NCBI RefSeq assembly: GCF_018531465.1
Contig: NZ_JAHDTF010000052.1
Coordinates: forward strand, 1 to 49,016
Direction: 5' to 3'
Length of the DNA stretch: 49,016 nt
From: Sphaerisporangium fuscum
GTDB lineage: Bacteria; Actinomycetota; Actinomycetes; Streptosporangiales; Streptosporangiaceae
Shown: one piece after another, positions 25,328-32,698 of the stretch
Layout of the letters: every line of letters starts with the position of its first letter
Position numbering within the stretch: the first letter of the stretch is position 1
The notes under the pieces: model-generated
What the model was told of the DNA's origin: nothing
Database searches by the model: none
What the model saw: only the letters and a program-made list of their open reading frames with translations
Translations under genes and position numbers: made by a program

Positions 25328-26427
25328 CAGACCTCCATACCGAACGGGAGCGTGAAGCGCACGTCTCCCTCGACCATGTCTCGCATGTCCTCGGCGTTGT
25401 GGCGGAACATCAGCGTGCGCTCGACGCCCATGCCGAAGGCGAATCCGCTGTAGCGCTCAGGATCGACACCGCAGGCCACCAGCACCCGCGGGTTGACCAT
25501 GCCGCAGCCGCCCCACTCGATCCAGCCCTCGGACTTGCAGGTGCGGCACGGCGGGTTGCCCGGCACCGCGGAGGAGCCGCGGCACACGAAGCAGCGAAGG
25601 TCCATCTCGGCGGACGGCTCGGTGAAGGGGAAGTAGTTGGGCCGGAACCGGGTGCCGATGCCCTCGCCGAACATGACCTCGGCGAAGCGGTCGAGCGTGC
25701 CCTTCAGGTGGGCCATCGTCAGCCCCTCGTCGATCGCCAGGCCCTCGACCTGGTGGAAGACGGGGGTGTGGGTGGCGTCGAGCTCGTCGGTGCGGAAGAC
25801 CTTGCCGGGCGAGACGACGTACACCGGCAGCTCACGGGACAGCAGCGCCCGGATCTGCACCGGGGAGGTCTGCGTGCGCAGCACCTTGCCGGAGTCGACC
25901 GACTCGACGAAGAAGGTGTCGTGCTCGGAGCGGGCCGGGTGGTCGGGCGAGATGTTGAGGGCGTCGAAGTTGAACCACTCGCCCTCCAGCTCGGGCCCCT
26001 CGGCCACTTCGTAGCCCATCGCGACGAAGGCGTCGGCGATGCGCTCCTGCAGAGTGGTGAGCGGATGCCTGGCCCCCTGGGGCGCGCGGCCCCACGGGAG
26101 GGTGACATCGACGGTCTCCTCGACCAGGACGCGCTCGTCGCGCTCGGCGGTCAGCACGGCCTGCCGGGCCGCCAGCGCCTCGTTGATGGCCTTGCGCGCG
26201 CCACCGATGCGCTTGCCGGCCTCGGCTCGGGCCTGGGGAGGCAGCGCGCCGATCTCGCGGTTGGCGAGCGCGATCGGCGAGCGGTCGCCGGAGTGCGCCA
26301 GGCGCACCTGCTTGAGTTCGTCGAGGTCGGCGGCCGCGTCGATGGCGGCGATGGCTTCCGCCTCCATGCGCGCCACCTCGTCGGCGTGCAACGGCGTCAC
26401 CTCGACCGGGTCATAGGTGTTCGACAA
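25327..26427 (-). CDS. pheS: phenylalanyl-tRNA synthetase alpha subunit
   Basis: Catalytic subunit, 366 residues. Class II motif 2 region is at about 147-185 (GPELEGEWFNFDALNISPDHPARSEHDTFFV) and the C-terminal motif 3 region GFAFGMGVERTLMFRHN is near 330. An insertion CFVCR...PPCRTCKSEGW has a Cys-x2-Cys pair on each side, a zinc-ribbon-like feature I recall from actinobacterial PheS. The start appears to be TTG 26427 with GGAG seven bases upstream; no in-frame ATG is near. An N-terminal coiled coil (about 15-90) would bind tRNA. Confidence 0.95.
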   Translation of the reverse strand: MSNTYDPVEVTPLHADEVARMEAEAIAAIDAAADLDELKQVRLAHSGDRSPIALANREIGALPPQARAEAGKRIGGARKAINEALAARQAVLTAERDERVLVEETVDVTLPWGRAPQGARHPLTTLQERIADAFVAMGYEVAEGPELEGEWFNFDALNISPDHPARSEHDTFFVESVDSGKVLRTQTSPVQIRALLSRELPVYVVSPGKVFRTDELDATHTPVFHQVEGLAIDEGLTMAHLKGTLDRFAEVMFGEGIGTRFRPNYFPFTEPSAEMDLRCFVCRGSSAVPGNPPCRTCKSEGWIEWGGCGMVNPRVLVACGVDPERYSGFAFGMGVERTLMFRHNAEDMRDMVEGDVRFTLPFGMEV

Positions 26428-26481
26428 GAGAGAGCTCCGTATCCAGGGCTTGAGCGGGCACGAGTCTAGTCCGTCCAGAGT

Positions 26482-26507
26482 GGGCGCCCGGCCGCGAGCC
26501 GGGGCCC
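26482..26507 (-). terminator. terminator after the sensor kinase gene
   Basis: GGGC-CCCGGC/GCCGGGCGCCC stem (10 bp with one bulge, five-base loop) in the 255-bp gap before pheS. The rest of the gap shows no gene. Confidence 0.55.
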
Positions 26508-26682
26508 TGTGGAAAACTTCCGGCGATCAGGTGAGACGGCGTGGGCGAGGACTCCGGGACGTCTCGATCACGCGGCGGACGCCATCAGGAGCCTGCCCCG
26601 CGACCTTGTGCTCGGCACCCGTGCGGCACGAGCGCGAACGATGCCGGCCTGGTGTGGCCCACCGGCCGTCCCGTGCGACGCC

Positions 26683-27765
26683 TCAGGCGAAGTCGGGGGT
26701 GCCGGCGGGCATGGTAAATCGGAACTCGGCGCCGCCGCCGGGCGCCCGCTGCACCGTGATCGTGCCACCGTGGGCCTCGACGAGGCCCTTGACGATGAAG
26801 AGGCCGAGCCCCGTGCCGCCGCGGCGGCGGCTGTTGCCGCGCCAGAACTGGCGGAAGACGCGTGAGGCCAGCTCGGGTGCGACACCCTCTCCCTGGTCAC
26901 GCACGGACACGGCCACTCCCCACTCGACGGGCTCCACGACTATGGTGACGGTGCCTCGCCCATGGCGCACCGCATTTTCCAACAAGTTTCCGAGGATCTG
27001 GTCGACCTTGTCCTGATCGAGCCACATCTCGGGCAGCTCGCCGTGCACCTCGAGCCGGAAGCGGCCCTCGGGCTCCCCTGCGGCGACCCGACCTGCGATG
27101 ATCTTACTGGCTCGGGCAGGGATGTCGACGACCTGCCGGTGGATCTGCAGGCGCCCCGACTCGATGCGCGAGACGTCGAGCAGCTCGGTGATCAGGCGGG
27201 TGACGCGGTCGGCGTCGGCGTTGACGGTCTCGAGCATCACGCGCTTCTGGTCGTCGGTGAAGCGCTCCCACTTGGCCAGAAGGGTGGCGGTGAAACCCTT
27301 CACGCTGGTGAGCGGGGACCGCAGCTCGTGGGCGACGGTGGAGACCAGGTCGGCGCGGCTGCGCTCCAGCCGGGCCCGGGCCGCGGCGTCGCGCAGCGTG
27401 ACCACGACCCGGACGACGTCGCCGCCGCGCGGCGGGGTGCGGACGAAACGGGCGGCCACCAGCAGCTCGTGGCCGCCGGGCAGATAGAGCGAGCATTCGG
27501 GCTGGCGGGTGCGGATGCGCAGGCCGCCGTAGGCGTCGAGCCACTTCCACCAGTCGCGGCCGTCGTTGTCGCGGAAGGGCAGGACGTCGGGGAAGAGCTT
27601 GCCGATCACGGCGTCGTGCTCGATGCCCGTCAGGCGGCCCGCCGCCCGGTTGAACGCGATCACGCGGCCCCGGTCGTCGGCGACGACGACCCCGTCGGGG
27701 AGATCGTCGACCTCGATCGAGCATGCGGCATCCGCGCCATGTTGGTGGGATTGTCCGCCCCGCAC
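26683..27765 (-). CDS. PAS-domain sensor histidine kinase (orphan)
   Basis: Soluble sensor kinase, 360 residues, no transmembrane helix. A PAS domain (about 15-125, DLPDGVVVADDRGRVIAFNRAAGRLTG) precedes the dimerisation/phosphoacceptor domain with His146 in STVAHELRSPLTSVKG, the N-box Asn260/Asn264 (ILGNLLENAVRHG), the G1 box DQGEG (290-294) and GTGLGL (318-322). All catalytic motifs look intact. GTG 27765 has GGAGG five bases upstream. No response regulator lies nearby, so the partner and signal are unknown. Its position between pheS and the rRNA methyltransferase is, from memory, conserved in Streptomyces. Confidence 0.93.
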   Translation of the reverse strand: MRGGQSHQHGADAACSIEVDDLPDGVVVADDRGRVIAFNRAAGRLTGIEHDAVIGKLFPDVLPFRDNDGRDWWKWLDAYGGLRIRTRQPECSLYLPGGHELLVAARFVRTPPRGGDVVRVVVTLRDAAARARLERSRADLVSTVAHELRSPLTSVKGFTATLLAKWERFTDDQKRVMLETVNADADRVTRLITELLDVSRIESGRLQIHRQVVDIPARASKIIAGRVAAGEPEGRFRLEVHGELPEMWLDQDKVDQILGNLLENAVRHGRGTVTIVVEPVEWGVAVSVRDQGEGVAPELASRVFRQFWRGNSRRRGGTGLGLFIVKGLVEAHGGTITVQRAPGGGAEFRFTMPAGTPDFA

Positions 27766-27894
27766 TATCGCCTCCTCGACCTACAGGCCCGACAATAGCG
27801 GGTTTCCCGTCGCCCGCGGCAGCCCCACGGCGGGTCTGAGACGACGGGGCCACCGCGATGTGTCGCCCACGCGGGGGCGGGGTGGCCGATACGG

Positions 27895-28698
27895 CTAGGG
27901 GGTGCGCTGGGCGCGAGCGGAGGCGTACAGGCAGACGGCGGCCGCCGTGGCGAGGTTGAGGCTCTCGGCGCGTCCGTAGATCGGCACGCGGACGACCTCG
28001 TCGGCGAGCTCGAGGATTTCCTCGGGCAGGCCCCAGGCCTCGTTGCCGAAGATCCAGGCGGTGGGGCCGGTGAGGTCGACGTCGTCGAGGGTCTTGGTGC
28101 CCGCCCCGTCGGCGGCCAGCACGCGCAGCCCCTTGTCCTTCAGGTGGCGCACGGCCTCGGCCACGGGGGCCGCGGTGACCACGGGAAGGTGGAAAAGGCT
28201 TCCCGCGCTGGCCCTGACGCACTTGCCGTTGTAGGGGTCGACCGAGGCGTCGGTGAAGACCACGGCGTCGGCTCCCGCCGCGTCGGCCGTGCGGAGCACC
28301 GTGCCGGCGTTGCCGGGGTCGCGCACGTGCGCGAGCACCGCGACCAGGCCGGCCTCGCCGGTGACGGCCTCGGCCAGCGGGACGTGCACGAACCGGCAGA
28401 CCGCGAGCAACCCCTGCGGGGTCACGGTCTGGGCGAGCTCGGCCATCACCTCGCCGCTGGTGCCGAACACCGGCACTCCCGCCTCGCGCGCCGCGGCGAC
28501 GATGTCGGCGTGCCGCGTCTCGGCGTCGGCGGTGGTGAACAGCTCGACGGTCACCCCGGGGAGCGCCAGCGCCTCCCTGACCGCCTGCGGCCCCTCGGCG
28601 AGGAAGGCGCGGTCGCGGTCCCTGAAGGCGCGCTTGGTCAGGCGCTTGGCCGCCTTGACCCGCGGAGACTTGGTGTTGGTCAGCTCGGCCCCGGCCAT
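27895..28698 (-). CDS. TrmH/SpoU-family RNA methyltransferase
   Basis: SAM-dependent 2'-O-ribose methyltransferase of the SPOUT class, acting on rRNA or tRNA. 267 residues with an N-terminal substrate-binding part (MAGAELTNTKSPRVKAAKRL) and the knotted catalytic domain: motif 1 HVRDPGNAGTVLRTADAAGAD, motif 2 WIFGNEAWGLP, motif 3 VPIYGRAESLNLATAAAVCLY. ATG 28698 has a GGGGGG run three bases upstream; a further in-frame start at 28791 is unlikely. It sits next to rplT-rpmI-infC, as often in bacteria. Confidence 0.93.
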   Translation of the reverse strand: MAGAELTNTKSPRVKAAKRLTKRAFRDRDRAFLAEGPQAVREALALPGVTVELFTTADAETRHADIVAAAREAGVPVFGTSGEVMAELAQTVTPQGLLAVCRFVHVPLAEAVTGEAGLVAVLAHVRDPGNAGTVLRTADAAGADAVVFTDASVDPYNGKCVRASAGSLFHLPVVTAAPVAEAVRHLKDKGLRVLAADGAGTKTLDDVDLTGPTAWIFGNEAWGLPEEILELADEVVRVPIYGRAESLNLATAAAVCLYASARAQRTP

Positions 28699-28822
28699 GT
28701 GCCCCCCTCTTGACCCGTCGTCCGCACACAGCGCCTGGGCGGAAACAGGTTCAACCTCGAACCGTTTACGGCACCCGTGCGGTTCGGCCACGGGACGACC
28801 TCCGGGTGCTGCCCGGAAAGCA

Positions 28823-28859
28823 GTGAACGACCCGCTCCGCGAGAGAACGAGTCGTTCAC
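28823..28859 (-). terminator. terminator after rplT
   Basis: Twelve-base inverted repeat GTGAACGACCCG/CGAGTCGTTCAC (one G-U pair in one orientation), 13-base loop, 16 bp after the rplT stop. Confidence 0.75.
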
Positions 28860-28875
28860 GGGGTGGTGCGTCGGG

Positions 28876-29259
28876 TCAGCTGGCGACCGGCGCGTTCACG
28901 TCGGCCGGAAGCGCCTTGCGGGCCGCCTCGGCCAGGGCGGCGAAGGCCTGGCTGTCGTTGACCGCGAGGTCGGCGAGGATCTTGCGGTCGACCTCGATAC
29001 CGGCGGCCTTGAGGCCCTGGATGAACCGGTTGTAGGTGATGCCGTTGGCGCGGGCCGCGGCGTTGATCCGCTGGATCCACAGGCGCCGGAAGGTGCCCTT
29101 CTTGTCCTTGCGGTCCCGGTACGCATAGGTCAGAGAGTGGAGCATCTGCTCCTTGGCCTTGCGGTACAACCGCGACCGCTGACCCCGGTAACCACTCGCC
29201 CGCTCGAGGACGACGCGGCGCTTCTTCTTGGCGTTGAGCGCCCGCTTTACGCGTGCCAT
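28876..29259 (-). CDS. rplT: 50S ribosomal protein L20
   Basis: Large-subunit protein binding 23S rRNA and needed early in assembly. 127 residues: MARVKRALNAKKKRRVVLERASGY is the basic N-terminal extension, followed by the globular domain with FRRLWIQRINAAARANGITYNRFI. The ribosome site GGGGAG lies about eight bases before ATG 29259. It is 24 bp after rpmI and cotranscribed with infC and rpmI. In several bacteria L20 represses this operon. Confidence 0.97.
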   Translation of the reverse strand: MARVKRALNAKKKRRVVLERASGYRGQRSRLYRKAKEQMLHSLTYAYRDRKDKKGTFRRLWIQRINAAARANGITYNRFIQGLKAAGIEVDRKILADLAVNDSQAFAALAEAARKALPADVNAPVAS

Positions 29260-29283
29260 TGTTCTTTCTCCCCGGGGGTTCGG

Positions 29284-29478
29284 TTACTTGCCGAGCAGCT
29301 TCTTGATCTTCTTGGTGTCGGCATCGGACATGACGACCTCATCCTTGAGACGACGCGTCAGCTTCGACGACTTCCACTCGTTGTAGTGGGCACGGTTCGC
29401 ACGCCGGCGAATGATCTTGCCGCTTCCGCTGAGGCGGAACCGCTTCTTCGCACCACTGTGCGTCTTCATCTTCGGCAT
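29284..29478 (-). CDS. rpmI: 50S ribosomal protein L35
   Basis: Small basic protein, 64 residues: MPKMKTHSGAKKRFRLSGSG, RRANRAHYNEWKSSKLTRRLK. These are hallmark L35 blocks. It is separated from infC by 175 bp that contains a perfect short hairpin, unlike the 24-bp gap to rplT. Confidence 0.97.
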   Translation of the reverse strand: MPKMKTHSGAKKRFRLSGSGKIIRRRANRAHYNEWKSSKLTRRLKDEVVMSDADTKKIKKLLGK

Positions 29479-29533
29479 GTCAGCCGTGTCTCCCTCGTTC
29501 GTCCGTGCCGATGTCCCGGGTCAAGGTACCCCA

Positions 29534-29551
29534 GTCAGGGCTCGCCCTGAC
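29534..29551. other. perfect hairpin between infC and rpmI
   Basis: GTCAGGGC-TC-GCCCTGAC, an 18-base perfect inverted repeat in the 175-bp infC-rpmI gap. It could be an RNA processing or protein-binding element in the cotranscript; not followed by a T-tract. Confidence 0.5.
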
Positions 29552-29653
29552 CGCGGACCTGACCCGGTCTCGGTGTCTTTCGCTTCCCGCCGAGCCGTCA
29601 GGCGGGGCGCGTCACTCCCGCGGTGCGCGTGCCCGCGCAGCGCCGCGGTCGGC

Positions 29654-30241
29654 TCAGGCTTCGGTCTCCGCCGGCTCGTCGGCGGAGGTCCTGGAACGGG
29701 CCGCGGCCTTCTCGGCCTTGGCTTCGGCCTTCTTCTTGTGCGGCCCGATCACCATGATCATGTTTCGGCCGTCCTGCTTGGGCTGGGACTCGACGAAGCC
29801 GAGCTCCGTCACGTCCTCCGCCAGCCGCTGCAGGAGCCGGAAGCCGAGTTCCGGACGGGACTGCTCACGTCCGCGGAACATGATCGTGACCTTGACCTTG
29901 TCCCCCGCTTTGAGGAACCGCACGACGTGACCCTTCTTGGTCTCGTAGTCATGCGGGTCGATCTTCGGCCGGAGCTTGATCTCCTTGATGATCGTGTGCG
30001 CCTGGTTGCGGCGCGCCTCGCGTGCCTTCATGGCGGACTCGTACTTGAACTTGCCGTAGTCCATGAGCTTGCACACGGGCGGACGAGCCGTCGCCGCGAC
30101 CTCGACGAGGTCGAGATCGGACTCCTGGGCCAGCTTCAGAGCGTCACCGATGGAGACGATGCCGACCTGCTCGCCGTTCGGTCCCACGAGGCGGACCTCG
30201 GGCACACGAATGCGCTCGTTGATGCGGGGCTCAGTGCTGAT
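29654..30241 (-). CDS. infC: translation initiation factor IF-3
   Basis: Binds the 30S subunit and checks start codon and initiator tRNA. 195 residues from ISTEPRINERIRVPEVRLVG, the usual beginning of bacterial IF-3, through the linker KYESAMKAREARRNQ to the C-terminal domain (KEIKLRPKIDPHDYETKKGHVVRFL) plus a charged Ala/Lys tail. The start is ATC at 30239-30241: AGGAGG lies four bases upstream and no ATG, GTG or TTG is in frame near it. A GTG 120 bases upstream would force translation through the leader hairpin. Rare start codons in infC are a known autoregulatory device (AUU in E. coli). Confidence 0.93.
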   Translation of the reverse strand: MSTEPRINERIRVPEVRLVGPNGEQVGIVSIGDALKLAQESDLDLVEVAATARPPVCKLMDYGKFKYESAMKAREARRNQAHTIIKEIKLRPKIDPHDYETKKGHVVRFLKAGDKVKVTIMFRGREQSRPELGFRLLQRLAEDVTELGFVESQPKQDGRNMIMVIGPHKKKAEAKAEKAAARSRTSADEPAETEA

Positions 30242-30245
30242 GGGA

Positions 30246-30251
30246 CCTCCT
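30246..30251 (-). promoter_or_regulatory. Shine-Dalgarno of infC
   Basis: AGGAGG, a perfect match, four bases before the proposed ATC start. It is the main evidence for that start. Confidence 0.75.
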
Positions 30252-30301
30252 AGGTACCTGGCATATATCCGCGTCGGTGCTCGACCGTGTCCGGGACTTT
30301 C

Positions 30302-30313
30302 CGCATATATGCG
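30302..30313. other. CGCATATATGCG palindrome in the infC leader
   Basis: Perfect 12-base palindrome just downstream (in transcript order) of the hairpin and T-run; a related GCATATATCC lies at about 30262-30271. Confidence 0.4.
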
Positions 30314-30342
30314 AAAAGCCCCACACGTCGCGCATGCGGGGC
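30314..30342 (-). terminator. terminator-like attenuator in the infC leader
   Basis: In the RNA, GCCCCGCAUG pairs with CGUGUGGGGC (10 bp, two G-U pairs, five-base loop) and is followed at once by four U residues. It lies 70 bp before the infC ribosome site, inside a leader of about 230 bases, so it looks like a regulated stop before infC-rpmI-rplT. The T-tract is unusual for this genome, where other terminators lack one. Confidence 0.6.
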
Positions 30343-30485
30343 CACTGAGCTCTTCGGTCACCCGAATGGTGAGCTCCCCGGAGGAGTCCGGAGTGATCCT
30401 TGACCCGTCGACCTCTCGGCCGAGCAGGTGGGAGGAAGACCTCCGCTTGCGCGTCCAGCAGTCATGCCGGACCGATCAAGCAGTT

Positions 30486-30491
30486 ACATTA
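30486..30491 (-). promoter_or_regulatory. possible extended -10 promoter of infC
   Basis: TGG-TAATGT on the minus strand, in a short AT-richer stretch between aroE and infC. No convincing -35. The remaining 309-bp aroE-infC gap holds only the leader described here. Confidence 0.35.
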
Positions 30492-30550
30492 CCACAACAC
30501 CGAGTGCCCATCGAATCATCCCCCTAACCCTGCGGGGTGTGATCCGGGTG

Positions 30551-31381
30551 TCACCCGGCCGCGCGCCTGGCGATCTCGGCCTCGCCCGCCGCGCGCATGG
30601 CCTCGACCGGCGCGCCGGGCAGGCCCGTGTGCAGCTCCACCTGGCGGGCGGCCTGGTGGAGCAGCATGGCGAACCCGCTGACCACCGTGCCCCCGGCCTC
30701 CCCCACGGCGCGGGCCAGCGGCGTCGGCCAGGGCGCGTAGACGACGTCGAACACGGCCGGCACCGCGGCGAGGGCCGCGGCGTAGGGGTCGGCGGCCCCC
30801 GAGGGCAGGGTGGAGACGACCAGGTCGACGTCGAGGACCGCCTCCAGCTTGTCGAACGTCCGCACGGCCAGGGCCATGCCGAGCCGCTCGGCGACCTCGG
30901 CGGTCTCCCTGGCCCGCGACGGCTCGCGTACGACCAGGGTGGCCGCGGGCAGGCCGAGCTCGCGCAGGGCGGCGAGCGTGGAGCCGGCCGTGGCGCCGCC
31001 GCCGAGGACGGTGGCCGAGCGGGGGGCGCCCGCCCCGGCCTCGGCGAGGGCCTGGACGATGCCGTACACGTCGGTGTTCTCGCCGTGCCGCGCGCCGTCG
31101 CGGAAGACCACGGTGTTCACCCCGCCGACCTCGACGGCGAGGTCGGCGACGGTGTCGAGCAGCGGCAGCACGGCGCGCTTGAGCGGCATGGTGAGCGACA
31201 GGCCCGCCCATTCGGGGCCCATCTCCGCCAGCAGCCCCGGCAGCCCGGCCTCGTCGCACTCGATGGCGTCGTAACGCCACCCGTGCAGGCCGAGCGCCTC
31301 GTACGCGGCCCGGTGCAGGAACGGCGACAACGAGTGCGCGATCGGCGAACCGAGGACGGCCGCCCGGCGCTCAGCGGGCAT
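30551..31381 (-). CDS. aroE: shikimate dehydrogenase
   Basis: NADP-dependent reduction of 3-dehydroshikimate to shikimate, toward aromatic amino acids. 276 residues: substrate-binding VLGSPIAHSLSPFLHRAAYEALGL at the N terminus, the catalytic lysine in SLTMPLKR, the VGGVNTVVF and HGENTDVYGIV blocks, the dinucleotide fold VLGGGATAGST (about 124-134), and FAMLLHQAARQVELHTG near the end. ATG 31381 shares one base with the mltG stop (TGATG), so it is translationally coupled as the last gene of the alaS operon. Confidence 0.95.
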   Translation of the reverse strand: MPAERRAAVLGSPIAHSLSPFLHRAAYEALGLHGWRYDAIECDEAGLPGLLAEMGPEWAGLSLTMPLKRAVLPLLDTVADLAVEVGGVNTVVFRDGARHGENTDVYGIVQALAEAGAGAPRSATVLGGGATAGSTLAALRELGLPAATLVVREPSRARETAEVAERLGMALAVRTFDKLEAVLDVDLVVSTLPSGAADPYAAALAAVPAVFDVVYAPWPTPLARAVGEAGGTVVSGFAMLLHQAARQVELHTGLPGAPVEAMRAAGEAEIARRAAG

Positions 31382-32541
31382 CAGCCGGTGCTCCCGCTGT
31401 TGCGGTTGAGCTCCTGCACGAGCTTGTTGAACTCCGCGAAGGAGTCGGTGAACTTGGTGATGCCGCGCTTGGGGTCGGTGGCGACGAAGTACAGCCAGTT
31501 GCCGTTGGCGGGCTTGAGGGCGGCCTCGATGGCGTGCTCGCCGGGGTTGCCGATCGGCCCGGGGGGCAGGCCGAGGTGCGCGTAGGTGTTGTACGGCGAG
31601 GGGTTGCTGGTCTCCTCGTGGGTGGCCCGGGTGCCGAACTTGTTCAGCGCGTACATCGTCGTGCTGTCCATCTGCAGCTTCATCGGCAGATTGAGCCGGT
31701 TGTAGATGACCCGCGCGATCTTGGGCATGTCGCGGGTGTTACCGGTCTCGGCCTGCACGATGCTGGCGATCGTCAGGATCTCCAGCGGGGTGCGGTTGAG
31801 CCGCCTGGCGCCCGCGACGAGGCCGACGTCGTCGGCCGCGCTCTTGTAGCGCTCGACCATGCTCCCGAGGATGTCCTCGGGCGTGGACTTCGGCGAGAGC
31901 TCGTAGGTCGCGGGGAAGGCGAACCCTTCGAGCCTGCCCTTGGCGTACGACGGCAGGTCGAGCGCCTTGCGGTCCTTGGAGGCCTTCTTGAAGTCCTCGA
32001 CGGGCTTGCCGGTGGCGGTCGACAACTGGTCGAGGATCTGCGTGAGCCGCAGCCCCTCCCGGATCGTGAGCGTGGTCCTCAGCCGGAGCTTGGGGTCGAG
32101 CAGGGGGACGGCCTGCTTGGCCGCCATGCCCTTGCGCAGCTTGTACTGCCCCGGCTGGAGAGAGGCGGTCTTGCCGGCGTCGCCGAGGGCGTTGACGAAC
32201 GCGCGCTCGCTGGCGACGACGCCCTGGGCGACGAGGGTCTGGGCCACGTCGCTGGCGCTCTGCCCGTCCTTGATCTCCACCAGGACCTCGCCCGAGCCCG
32301 GGCCGGAGAAGTCCTTGGCGACGGCGACGCCGCGGACCCAGTTGTAGCCGTAGTACCCGCCGACGCCGAGGATGCCGACGATGACCACGATCGCCACGAC
32401 GAAGGCGACGAATCCCTTGCGGCGCTGCCGCCGCTGCCGTCTCCTGCTGCGGGAGCGGGCGACTCTGGAGCCGCGTGACCTGCGCCGGGGACCTTCGTCG
32501 TCCTCGGCACCCAGCAGACTATCGAGGTCCAGATCGTTCAT
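31381..32541 (-). CDS. mltG: endolytic murein transglycosylase MltG (copy 1)
   Basis: Membrane-anchored lytic transglycosylase thought to cut nascent glycan strands and so set their length. 386 residues: an acidic then Arg/Lys-rich cytoplasmic tail (1-45), one transmembrane helix (about 48-68), a LysM-like subdomain (EVLVEIKDGQSASDVAQTLV) and the YceG catalytic domain with the predicted catalytic Glu in IASIVQAETGN, followed by PKIARVIYNRL, MQMDSTTMYAL-like and YNTYAHLGLPPGPIGNPG blocks. ATG 32541 is chosen over an upstream TTG. A second copy lies directly upstream. Confidence 0.93.
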   Translation of the reverse strand: MNDLDLDSLLGAEDDEGPRRRSRGSRVARSRSRRRQRRQRRKGFVAFVVAIVVIVGILGVGGYYGYNWVRGVAVAKDFSGPGSGEVLVEIKDGQSASDVAQTLVAQGVVASERAFVNALGDAGKTASLQPGQYKLRKGMAAKQAVPLLDPKLRLRTTLTIREGLRLTQILDQLSTATGKPVEDFKKASKDRKALDLPSYAKGRLEGFAFPATYELSPKSTPEDILGSMVERYKSAADDVGLVAGARRLNRTPLEILTIASIVQAETGNTRDMPKIARVIYNRLNLPMKLQMDSTTMYALNKFGTRATHEETSNPSPYNTYAHLGLPPGPIGNPGEHAIEAALKPANGNWLYFVATDPKRGITKFTDSFAEFNKLVQELNRNSGSTG

Positions 32542-32555
32542 AGGTGCGCTCGCCA

Positions 32556-32584
32556 ATCTCGCGCTAGGACGGGCCTGTCGTCAA
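32556..32584 (-). promoter_or_regulatory. weak promoter candidate before mltG copy 1
   Basis: -35 TTGACG (32579-32584), 17 bp, poor -10 CGAGAT (32556-32561), in the 157-bp gap between the two mltG copies. Confidence 0.25.
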
Positions 32585-32698
32585 GCGAGTGCCCCGAATT
32601 GGTGCGACGGACCCGGCGGGTCGCCGTCTCCGCCTGCGGGGCCGCGCCGGGCCGGAGGACCGAGCGCGTACGCGAGGCAGTGGCTGCGACGCCGGGCA

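Noticed and set aside
22769..25453. 894-residue plus-strand open frame opposite pheT
   Set aside because: Same kind of shadow: repetitive composition and complete overlap with an unmistakable pheT.
28732..28775. promoter before the TrmH gene (TTGAAC with CTGTGT)
   Set aside because: The -35 is reasonable but the -10 does not fit TANNNT.
30242..30361. GTG start of infC 120 bases upstream
   Set aside because: It would require translating the attenuator hairpin and ribosome site as protein; the conserved IF-3 start block begins at the ATC.
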